Positions 57,149 to 64,000 of a stretch of DNA of 64,000 bases are shown piece by piece. Positions within the stretch are counted from its first letter, which is position 1. The number at the start of each line of letters is the position of its first letter. The translations under genes were made by a program, and so were the position numbers. Origin of the DNA: Actinomadura sp. NBRC 104412 (GTDB taxonomy: Bacteria > Actinomycetota > Actinomycetes > Streptosporangiales > Streptosporangiaceae); the NCBI RefSeq assembly GCF_030269515.1, contig NZ_BSTM01000024.1, positions 62,001 to 126,000 of the forward strand, read 5' to 3'. The notes beneath the pieces are model-generated. The model ran no database searches and had not been told where the DNA came from. It was given only the letters and a program-made list of their open reading frames with translations.

Positions 57149-57607
57149 ATGCGGATCGCCATCGCCGCGGATCACAACGGGCTCGCCTTGAAGGCCCACC
57201 TGATCTCCCTGCTCACCGGCCAGGGCCACGCCGTCGACGACCGCGGGGCGCACGACGGCGACGGGGAGGTGGTCGACTACCCGCCGCTCTGCGCGGACGT
57301 CTGCGCGCGGGTCACCGACGGCCGCGCCGACCGCGGGATCGTGCTGGGCGGCAGCGGCATGGGCGAGGTGATCGCCTGCAACAAGATCCCCGGCATTCGA
57401 GCCGGGCTGTGCCATGACCGGTTCACCACGGAGATCTCCCGCGGCAACAACGACGCCAACGTGATCGTGATGGGCGCCAAGGTGCTCGACCACGAAACGG
57501 CCGCGCGGCTTCTCGACCTCTGGCTGACCACCCCGTTCAAGGGCGGCCGCCACCAACACCGCCTCGCCCAGATCACCGCCCTCGAACGAGGCGAACCACT
57601 CCCCTGA
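57149..57607 (+). CDS. rpiB: RpiB/LacA/LacB family sugar-phosphate isomerase
   Basis: This 152-residue isomerase has the RpiB opening IAIAADHNG, the loop LGGSGMGEVIACNKIPGIRA, and the phosphate-binding RGNNDANV. Glutamate follows GGSGMG, as in mycobacterial RpiB where Glu takes the place of the catalytic Cys. The reaction would be ribose 5-phosphate to ribulose 5-phosphate or a related aldose-ketose pair. ATG at 57149 has GGGG upstream; ATG at 57137 is possible and would give four more residues. An operator variant just upstream links it to the GntR set. Confidence 0.9.
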   Translation: MRIAIAADHNGLALKAHLISLLTGQGHAVDDRGAHDGDGEVVDYPPLCADVCARVTDGRADRGIVLGGSGMGEVIACNKIPGIRAGLCHDRFTTEISRGNNDANVIVMGAKVLDHETAARLLDLWLTTPFKGGRHQHRLAQITALERGEPLP

Positions 57608-58019
57608 CCCACTCCACGGCCAGCCGCGAGCCTCCCGGTGCCCATCCCAAGGCCGACGTGGGGCGATCACTGCACCCGCACGGGGCTGACACGAATGGCC
57701 CTGCGCGGAATCGTCGCGGACCGGAGGGCCCGGCTGTGCAGACGGGGCCGTCCGTTCCGCAGGCACGATCCGGACTACGCGCGGAATAATCTTGACTGCA
57801 TCACCGCAGGTCAGCCCCCGATAACGAGAAGAATCGGCGGGCGCCGCCGACTCCGGGTCTCACGACAGGGCGCGACGCGATGTCGGATCGGGGCTCGTCC
57901 CGTTCGTCTGAGAAGTGAAGGGCCATCCCACGATCGACATCGCCGGGCACACCGGCGTACACGGCACTGCCCCGTGTCGGGACCGGCCGCCGCCCGATCA
58001 GCCAGGAAGGGAAGGCAGC
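57608..58019 (+). promoter_or_regulatory. Gene-free stretch with a candidate ECF-type promoter
   Basis: No gene is supported in these 412 bp. TGTCGG (57881-57886) and CGTC (57905-57908), 18 bp apart, resemble an ECF promoter of the TGTCGA/CGTC class described for ECF42 sigma factors, and they lie about 110 bp before the DGPF gene. The remainder shows no clear repeat or structure. Confidence 0.4.
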
Positions 58020-58358
58020 ATGAAGTACGTGCTGATGTTCGTCGAGACCGAGGAGTTCGCGCGCGAGCTGGAGGCGATGAGCGAGGCGCAGCGGCAGGAG
58101 GCGTTCGAGGCCGTCGGCCGCTGGTTCACCGACCACGCCGCCCAGATCACCCACCACGCCCACCTGCGGCCTGCCGAGACCGCCACTACGGTGCGGCTGA
58201 CCGGCGGGGACGCCATCGTCACCGACGGGCCGTTCGTGGAGGGCAAGGAGGTCGTGTCCGGCTATGCCGAGATCGAGGTCGCCGATCTGGACGAGGCGAT
58301 CGCGATCGCCCGGTCCTGGCCGGCCTGCCCGATCGTCGAGATCCGCCCGATCACCTGA
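58020..58358 (+). CDS. YCII-related DGPF domain protein
   Basis: This 112-residue protein has the DGPF motif (VTDGPF, 67-72) and the usual MKYVLMFVETEEF opening and PIVEIRPI ending of the family. Such proteins are encoded beside ECF42 sigma factors in actinobacteria and other phyla. Function is unknown; a role as target or partner of the sigma factor has been proposed from genome context. AAGGAAGGGAAGG precedes the ATG at 58020. The sigma gene follows eight bases after its stop. Confidence 0.92.
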   Translation: MKYVLMFVETEEFARELEAMSEAQRQEAFEAVGRWFTDHAAQITHHAHLRPAETATTVRLTGGDAIVTDGPFVEGKEVVSGYAEIEVADLDEAIAIARSWPACPIVEIRPIT

Positions 58359-58366
58359 CCGAGCCG

Positions 58367-59608
58367 ATGACCCCGCCGCACGATCGCCTGCGCGAGCAGG
58401 TGGACGCCGAGCTGGCCCGCGTGGTGCGCGAGCACGCGGGCCGGCTGACGGCGTGCCTGGTTCGGGTGCTGGGCGACTTCGCCGCCGCCGAGGACCTCGT
58501 CCAAGACGCCATCGAGACCGCCCTGCGCCGCTGGCCCATCGACGGAATCCCCGAGCACCCCGACGCCTGGCTGCTGACGACCGCCCGCCGCCGCGGTATC
58601 GACCTGCTCCGCCGCCAGGCCACCTACCGCGACAAGCTCGCCCAGCTCACCGGCCCGGTACCGGCCGAACCCGATGACTGGCTGAGACTCATCTTCACCT
58701 GCTGCCATCCGGCGCTGCCGCGCACCGCGCAGATCGCGCTGACCCTGCGGACCGTGTGCGGGCTGACCACCGCCCAGATCGCCGCGGCGTTCCTGGTGCC
58801 CGAGGCCACCGTGAGCCAGCGCATCACCCGCGCCAAACGCAAGATCACCGACGCGGGCATCCCGTACCGCATCCCGGCCGACGCCGACCTGCCCGACCGG
58901 CTCGGCCAGGTTCTCACGGTCATCTACCTGCTGTTCAACGAGGGCTACCTGACCAGCACCGGCGACCGTTCGCACGCCCCCGACCTCGCCGGGGACGCCG
59001 AATGGCTGGCCGCCCAACTGGCCTGGCTGATGCCCAAGCAGCCCGAGGCGCTCGGCCTGCTCGCCCTCATCCGCCTGCACCAGGCCCGCACCACCGCTCG
59101 CTTCGACCCGGCCGGCAACCTGGTCCCGCTGCCCGACCAGGACCGCGCCCGCTGGGACCACGCGGCCATCGCCGAGGCGACCCGCCTCCTCGAACGCGCC
59201 GCCGCCCACCGCCGCCCCGGCCCCTACCAACTCCAGGCCGCCATCGTCGCCTGCCACGCCGAAGCCCCCACATGGGCCGACACCGACTGGCCCCAGATCG
59301 TCGTCCTGTACGACATGCTGCTGGCCCTGGCCCCATCCCCGGTGTACCGGCTGCACCGCGCCATCGCCCTGCGCCACCACCCCGGCGAACGCGGCGGCCC
59401 CCGCAACGCCCTGGCCGACCTGGACGACCTTCCACCGGCCGACCGCAAGGTCCTGGAGCGCTACCCCCTCTTCCACGCCACCCGCGCCGAACTGCTCCGC
59501 GCCCTCGACCAGCCCGACACCGCCCGCGCCGCCGACGAGCGCGCCCTGGCCCTAACCACCAACCCCGCCCAGCAGAACCTGCTACACCAGCGCCTCGCCT
59601 GGAACTAG
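58367..59608 (+). CDS. ECF42-type RNA polymerase sigma factor
   Basis: This 413-residue sigma factor has sigma-2 (residues about 20-85, DFAAAEDLVQDAIETALRRW) and sigma-4 (about 120-175, LRTVCGLTTAQIAAAFLVPE) regions and a C-terminal extension of about 230 residues with helical repeats (LLFNEGYLTS, then YQLQAAIVACHAEAP). The extension takes the place of an anti-sigma factor as the control element in ECF42 proteins. No anti-sigma gene is adjacent, as expected. The ATG at 58367 follows the DGPF gene by eight bases and the two surely form an operon. Confidence 0.93.
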   Translation: MTPPHDRLREQVDAELARVVREHAGRLTACLVRVLGDFAAAEDLVQDAIETALRRWPIDGIPEHPDAWLLTTARRRGIDLLRRQATYRDKLAQLTGPVPAEPDDWLRLIFTCCHPALPRTAQIALTLRTVCGLTTAQIAAAFLVPEATVSQRITRAKRKITDAGIPYRIPADADLPDRLGQVLTVIYLLFNEGYLTSTGDRSHAPDLAGDAEWLAAQLAWLMPKQPEALGLLALIRLHQARTTARFDPAGNLVPLPDQDRARWDHAAIAEATRLLERAAAHRRPGPYQLQAAIVACHAEAPTWADTDWPQIVVLYDMLLALAPSPVYRLHRAIALRHHPGERGGPRNALADLDDLPPADRKVLERYPLFHATRAELLRALDQPDTARAADERALALTTNPAQQNLLHQRLAWN

Positions 59609-59815
59609 CCCACCGCGACCACTCGGCCACCAAGATCGCGCGTCCCTCTCGGCACCTACTTGCCCACCGCACCATCGGGCGCCCAGAAATCCAAGACGAG
59701 GAACGCTACGTCCTCAAGCGCCTCGACGAGGACTTCTAAAGTCCAGCGGGCGCGTCCACGCATCAGCTCCCACACCCTGGACAAACCACGTTTGCCCAGG
59801 TCATAGCCTTGATGT

Positions 59816-60025
59816 GTGGGGAGACGGTGGGTCGGTCCCAGGGGGTGGGACGTGGAGCTGATCCGGCTTGACGGGCGGTCGATCCTGCGCGCCCGCCAGC
59901 ACGGCGTCCTCCGCGGCTACTACGCCACCATCGCGGAACTGGAAGTGGTACTGGCGGCGGCCGGGCTGACCATGGCCGACCTGGTGGAGGTCCTTCCCAC
60001 CGCCGCTCGCCGCTCCTCTCATTGA
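59816..60025 (+). CDS. Small hypothetical protein
   Basis: I do not recognise this 69-residue frame. The part from residue 13 (VELIRLDGRSILRARQHGVLRGYYATIAELEVVL) looks like a real small domain with an AGLTMADLVEVLP ending; the first twelve residues look like noise, and a GTG at 59852 with GGGGG upstream would give a 57-residue protein. It begins after a 207-bp stretch with no gene. It is next to degenerate sequence and could be a remnant. Confidence 0.45.
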   Translation: MGRRWVGPRGWDVELIRLDGRSILRARQHGVLRGYYATIAELEVVLAAAGLTMADLVEVLPTAARRSSH

Positions 60026-60540
60026 ACGCCACCTCATTGCGGCGCTGGAAATCGCCACTCAGGTCGGCAACCGGGAAATCGTCCTCACTGATCAAGGCTG
60101 TGGAGTACTCGCTGGGCCTCGAACTGCGAAACGTACGCAGAGGCGACACGATGCGACGATCACGTCGAGCCGAGGTCGAATACACCCGGATGCGGTGGTC
60201 GGCCAAGGGGACGGGGCTACGGGAGGCCGAGGGGTGGGCGCTGGACGGTCTGGGGGTCTGCGCGCGTGCCGCCGGTGACATGGACCGGGCCGGACGGTAT
60301 TCCGCCGAGGCGCTGGGAATCGCCATTCAGGTCGGCAACCGGGAAGGGGGACCCTTTGCGACCTCGGCGGCTGCGCTCGCCACGCCGGTGATCGGGCGCG
60401 CCAGGGACCTCTACCCGCGGCCGCCCACGGCGCGCGGGACGTGGAGGGCTGGGCCGCGGACGGCCTGGGCGTCTGGACGGGAAGATGGCCGCGGCAAACC
60501 TCTATCGGCAGGCTCGGCAACCGGCCCTGCGGCAGTTAAG
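60021..60540 (+). pseudogene. Decayed TPR-repeat gene
   Basis: No single frame is intact, but pieces of tetratricopeptide repeats recur in different frames: ALEIATQVGNRE (about 60037-60075), EAEGWALDGLGV and GDMDRAGRYSAEALGIAIQVGNREG (about 60222-60350), and VEGWAADGLGV (about 60440-60472). The DNA of the first and third pieces is nearly the same for about 35 bp. This is what remains of a longer NB-ARC/TPR-type regulator common in actinomycetes. The open frame 60022-60582 passes through it but mixes frames. Confidence 0.65.
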
Positions 60541-60582
60541 CCACCGGTTGCGAACGCCCTAGGCCGTCAATACAGCCGTTGA

Positions 60583-60789
60583 TCCCATCCGGGTTATCCC
60601 GGCCAAGGGCATCGCCGACATGAAAGACAGACCAGCGGGGGCTCGACCACATCGAGCCAAGAGAGCAGGACCGGACTAAGGGACGCGCCGCCCGTGAGAT
60701 TATCGACGCGTTACCGGAGGTACGTGTCGCCTTGCGGTAAATAGGGGCTTGATGGCCCTCCGCTGCGATCCAATCAGGGGCCCTGGACC
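60583..60789. other. Gene-free stretch before the kinase gene
   Basis: Nothing can be supported here. A short open frame ending with TAA at about 60742 (GRAAREIIDALPEVRVALR) reads like the end of a real protein and may be another remnant, but I cannot identify it. Confidence 0.3.
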
Positions 60790-63759
60790 ATGACCGTTCA
60801 CGAACTCCTTTCCACTGATCCAGCGGAGCTCGGCCGTTACAAGGTGACCGGGCGTGTCGGTAGTGGCGGGCAGGGGACGGTCTATCTGGGGGAGGATCAG
60901 GCCGGACACAGGGTCGCAATCAAGGTCCTCAACGAACCCTATCCGGACATGGAAAACCGGCGGCGGCTGGCGAGGGAAATCCAGGCGTGCCGTTCGGTCC
61001 CCCCGTACTGCACGGCCCAGGTCCTGGACGCCGACGTCACCGGAGACCAGCCCTTCGTCGTCACCGAGTTCATCGACGGGCCGTCCTTGGACCATCGCGT
61101 CCGCACCGACGGCCCGTTGCACGGCGACGAGCTGGTGAACCTGGCGATCGGCACCGCGACGGCACTGATCGGGATCCACGAGGCGGGGATCGTCCACCGC
61201 GACCTCAAGCCCTCGAACGTGCTTCTCGGCGCGGACGGCCCGCGCGTGGTCGACTTCGGGCTCTCCAGCTATGCCGACCTCGAACGCACGACGATGGCCA
61301 ACCAGCCGATCGGCACACCGGTGTATCTCGCGCCTGAACTGCTCAACGGCGAACAGGCGACCCCGGCTTCGGACGTCTACGCGTGGGGGCTCACCGTCGC
61401 CTTCGCCGCGCGGGGCCGCGCGTCCTTCGCCGGCGACAATGTCACCGCGTTGTTCTACCAGATCATGCATACGGAGCCGGATCTGGAAGGCGTGCCAGGG
61501 GACCTGCGCACACTTCTCCGGGAGGCGACCCAGAAAGAGCCGGCCATCCGGCCGACCGCACGCGACCTGCGTCGCCGGCTCCTGGACATGTCCTCCCCCG
61601 GAGTAGCCGAAACGCTGGCCAGCGGATTCCAGGACGACGAGGATCTGCCCGCCCGCTACGCGAGATTGGGTCCGAACGCCCAAGCACTGCTCAGACGCGC
61701 GCCGATGCTCGGGCCGGACGAGCCGCTCACCGCCGAGACCGCCGGCCTGCTGCTGGACGCCGCGCCCGCCCGTGCCGCCGCGGCGCTCACCGAACTGCGG
61801 CTCTCCGGCCTCATCCGGGTCCAGGGCAACGGGTTCGATATCACGGACCCCGTCGTCCACGCCTTCGCCCAGCAGCGGATGGTCGCCGAGGAACCGGGCA
61901 TACAGCAGATCGTCCTCGCCCGTCTGCGCCTGGCGGCCGGAAAGCGTGCCACGGTACGGCCGGATCCGACCGTGAGCCGGGACTTCTGGACGCTGGTCGA
62001 CCGTCTCGGCAAACAGCCCTACGCGGCGTCCATCGCCGCGATCATCCGGTCCCCGACCACGGTTCCCCCGCTGACGATCGGGATCGCCGGTCCGTGGGGC
62101 GCGGGCAAGACCTCCCTGATGCGGATGGTCCGCGAGGACCTCGACCCCGCGGACGACAAGGGCGAGCGATCGAAGATCAGGCTCCGCGGGGGCGGTGCCC
62201 GGCTGAGCAACCGGGACGTCCTCCGCCGTGCCCGCGCCGGTGCTTCGGACCCCTGGCCTGCGGTCGTCCCGGACGCCGATGACGGATGGCGTCCGACCAT
62301 CTGGTTCAACCCCTGGATGTACCAGAGCGGAGAGCAGCTCTGGGCCGGGCTCGCCCAGGAGATCATCAAGCAGGTCACCAGCCGGCTCGGCATCGCCGAC
62401 CGCGAACGGTTCTGGCTGGAGCTCAACCTGCGCCGGGTGGACACCGAGGAGGTGCGCCGACGCGCATATCGCGTGCTCCAGCAGCGCATTCTCCCGCTGG
62501 CGCTGATCTTCGTACTGGTGGGCGCCGTAGCGGCGGGCCTGCTCGCCGCAGGCTGGATCTGGCCGCACGTCGCCGAAGCGCTGCGACGCGCGTCGGCCGC
62601 GGTCTTCTCGGGCGGTGCCGCGGCCCTGGCCGTGGGCGCCGCCGTCCGCTGGTGGCTTTTCCTGCGCAGCGCGGCCGGGGGCACGTTCGAGCGCCTGCTC
62701 AAACAACCCGAATCGACCCTCACCGAACCCCTGTCGGCGGCCCCGCGCGACCCCGGATACGCGGCGCGGACAGGCTTCTTGCATCTCGTTCATGCGGACG
62801 TGCCGCGGGTGCTCGACCTGGTCGCCACCGAGCAGCGGCCCTTGGTGATCTTCGTCGATGACCTCGACCGTTGCACACCAGCGCAGGTCACGAAAGTGGT
62901 CGAGGCCCTCAACCTGTTCATGGCCGGTGAGTTCCCGCATTGTGTGTTCGTCGTGGCGATGGAACCCCAGGTGGTCGCCGCCCACCTGGCGTCCGCCTAC
63001 GCCGACTCGGCGGGACGGCTGCCGGCCGACGAACGCCTCGGCTGGCGCTTCCTCGAAAAGGTCGTCCAACTCCCGGTCTGGCTACCGACCACCTCCGCCG
63101 ACCGGATGCCCGGATACCTGCGGGACCTCCTCGGCGCACAGAACCGTCCCCTTGAGGAGACCCCGGAGGACCCGCTCGCCGAGCCGGTCGAGGACGGTCA
63201 CCTCGTCGACCGGCTGGCGTCCGAGATACGCAAGCGCGGACCGGCGCTGCCGACGCTCCAGGAGGCGGCCCGGCAGGCACAGTTGAACGTCCTGGGGAGC
63301 GCCGAGGAGACCCTGGAACCCGAGACGATGCGCGCGTTCAACCGGGTCTTCGCCGAACTGTACAGCGCGGACGTGGCATATGAGGCGTTGCGAACATCAC
63401 TGCCGCTTCTGGATCGTCCCAACGCCCGCGCGGTGAAGCGCTATGTGAATCTGTTCCGATTCCTGACGTTCGTCGCGCACTACGAACAGACGGCGCGGGG
63501 CGTTCTCGTCCCGTCCGCGGGAAAGCTGGCCAAACTCGCCGCCCTGCACCTGCGCTGGCCACAACACGTACGAGCGCTCGCGGAGATCGACAGCGAGGGC
63601 ACGACGCTCCTCGCACGGCTGGAGAAGGCGGTGCGCATGGGGGTCCCGGACGCGATCTCGATCGAGGCGCCGTTCCTTCCGGAGGACGATGCCGCACGAC
63701 TGCAAGAGTTCCTCGCCCATGGCGAGGAGATCGCCGAAGAGGCCCAGCGCTTCTTGTGA
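60790..63759 (+). CDS. Ser/Thr protein kinase fused to KAP family P-loop NTPase
   Basis: This 989-residue protein joins two signalling domains. N-terminal kinase, about 15-270: glycine loop GSGGQGTVY, K45, HRDLKPSN (D138, N143), DFG 155-157, and GTPVYLAPE. A linker of about 290-390 looks like a winged-helix region. The KAP NTPase, about 400-980, has Walker A GPWGAGKT at 434-441, the KAP motif WFNPW at 505-509, two membrane segments inserted at about 568-590 and 603-625, and Walker B VIFVDDLDRC at 686-695. KAP proteins are membrane-associated and occur in conflict and defence systems. The kinase may regulate the NTPase. Start ATG follows AGGGG; no partner gene is visible. Confidence 0.92.
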   Translation: MTVHELLSTDPAELGRYKVTGRVGSGGQGTVYLGEDQAGHRVAIKVLNEPYPDMENRRRLAREIQACRSVPPYCTAQVLDADVTGDQPFVVTEFIDGPSLDHRVRTDGPLHGDELVNLAIGTATALIGIHEAGIVHRDLKPSNVLLGADGPRVVDFGLSSYADLERTTMANQPIGTPVYLAPELLNGEQATPASDVYAWGLTVAFAARGRASFAGDNVTALFYQIMHTEPDLEGVPGDLRTLLREATQKEPAIRPTARDLRRRLLDMSSPGVAETLASGFQDDEDLPARYARLGPNAQALLRRAPMLGPDEPLTAETAGLLLDAAPARAAAALTELRLSGLIRVQGNGFDITDPVVHAFAQQRMVAEEPGIQQIVLARLRLAAGKRATVRPDPTVSRDFWTLVDRLGKQPYAASIAAIIRSPTTVPPLTIGIAGPWGAGKTSLMRMVREDLDPADDKGERSKIRLRGGGARLSNRDVLRRARAGASDPWPAVVPDADDGWRPTIWFNPWMYQSGEQLWAGLAQEIIKQVTSRLGIADRERFWLELNLRRVDTEEVRRRAYRVLQQRILPLALIFVLVGAVAAGLLAAGWIWPHVAEALRRASAAVFSGGAAALAVGAAVRWWLFLRSAAGGTFERLLKQPESTLTEPLSAAPRDPGYAARTGFLHLVHADVPRVLDLVATEQRPLVIFVDDLDRCTPAQVTKVVEALNLFMAGEFPHCVFVVAMEPQVVAAHLASAYADSAGRLPADERLGWRFLEKVVQLPVWLPTTSADRMPGYLRDLLGAQNRPLEETPEDPLAEPVEDGHLVDRLASEIRKRGPALPTLQEAARQAQLNVLGSAEETLEPETMRAFNRVFAELYSADVAYEALRTSLPLLDRPNARAVKRYVNLFRFLTFVAHYEQTARGVLVPSAGKLAKLAALHLRWPQHVRALAEIDSEGTTLLARLEKAVRMGVPDAISIEAPFLPEDDAARLQEFLAHGEEIAEEAQRFL

Positions 63760-64000
63760 CCCTCCCCGAACATCCGCCACGCGGGGCCTGCCCGGTGCCG
63801 CCTTTCCGCAGCCTTGTACAGTGCGGATGGTGCCTGGACGCGGACGCCGGTGATGTCGGGGTCGGCGCCTCGGCCATCGGCCGGCGAATGCCATTTCGGA
63901 ACGAGGCGGCTCGCACCTACCCGCAGTGGGGATCGGATGAAGCCTGGATGCCCCCGCCGATAACGACCGTCCACCACTCGGCGCCGCCGTACCCGGCCTG
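63760..64000. other. No gene supported at the window end
   Basis: The last 241 bp contain only short frames antisense to, or continuing from, the kinase gene. No start with a ribosome-binding site, repeat or terminator stood out. A gene beginning beyond the window cannot be excluded. Confidence 0.4.

Noticed and set aside
56948-57766. 535-residue open frame extending GntR copy 3 upstream
   Set aside because: The extra part is antisense to rpiB and crosses the operator; a GGAGG-supported ATG lies at 56947.
60021-60582. Intact 186-residue hypothetical protein
   Set aside because: TPR-like segments appear in different frames, so the open frame is a passage through decayed sequence.

Overview
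The window is very GC-rich DNA from an actinomycete, most like the Streptosporangiales/Thermomonosporaceae type. That placement rests on strong G/C third positions, GTG and TTG starts, one- to four-base stop/start overlaps, lipobox solute-binding proteins, an ECF42-type sigma factor with a DGPF partner, a mycobacterial-type RpiB and a Ser/Thr kinase fusion. No rRNA, tRNA, CRISPR array or intact insertion sequence was seen. The genus cannot be fixed from sequence alone.

From about 0.5 to 57.6 kb the window is one large accessory catabolic region for organic, probably aromatic, acids. Layout: (1) 0.5-6.5 kb, minus strand: TPP-dependent decarboxylase-like enzyme, ABC permease, ABC ATPase and MFS transporter. 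(2) 6.7-8.5 kb: divergent SDR and beta-hydroxyacid dehydrogenase. (3) 8.5-19.8 kb, minus strand: ABC solute-binding protein, amidohydrolase, class III CoA-transferase, biotin-dependent carboxyltransferase, biotin carrier protein, a truncated biotin carboxylase, a second solute-binding protein, hydantoinase A/B and an SDR. (4) 19.9-29.6 kb, minus strand: isochorismatase-fold hydrolase, MFS exporter, second isochorismatase-fold hydrolase, TctA, TctB, three TctC proteins, a bicupin and a third isochorismatase-fold hydrolase, with a hairpin-rich repeat inside the tct run. (5) 29.8-36.4 kb: IclR regulator, two divergent solute-binding proteins, a second TPP enzyme and an aldehyde dehydrogenase. (6) 36.4-42.2 kb: two GntR/FCD regulators, two bicupins, an MFS transporter and a TRIP13/Pch2-like AAA+ ATPase. 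(7) 42.3-53.4 kb: a dihydroxyphthalate-decarboxylase-like protein and a long plus-strand operon holding ferredoxin reductase, [2Fe-2S] ferredoxin, Rieske oxygenase, a PanB-like protein, alpha/beta hydrolase, Zn-alcohol dehydrogenase, RraA/LigK-type aldolase, LigJ-type hydratase, dihydroxyphthalate-decarboxylase family protein and phosphoglycerate mutase. (8) 53.4-57.6 kb: bicupin plus EutA-type reactivase, a third GntR regulator and rpiB.

The unifying signal is a 15-bp operator of the type AATGGT-NNN-ACCATT. Twelve versions of it lie in the promoter regions of most transcription units from 6.5 to 57.1 kb, often touching a TTGACA-type promoter. The spacing fits FadR-type GntR regulators, and three such genes are in the window. 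The region therefore looks like one regulon: several uptake proteins (four SBPs sharing one ABC permease/ATPase, three TctC sharing one TctAB), a Rieske mono/dioxygenase system, and the lower part of a protocatechuate/gallate 4,5-cleavage-like route. No ring-cleavage dioxygenase of the LigAB type is visible. Two bicupin genes are each fused by a 4-bp overlap to an ATP-dependent activator-type protein (AAA+ or EutA), which may be a real undescribed pairing.

From 58 kb onward the content changes: a DGPF/ECF42 sigma pair, a small unknown gene, a decayed TPR gene, and a 989-residue Ser/Thr kinase-KAP NTPase fusion of the kind found in defence or signalling islands. The first gene (82-519), an anti-sigma-type ATPase, lies outside the catabolic region.
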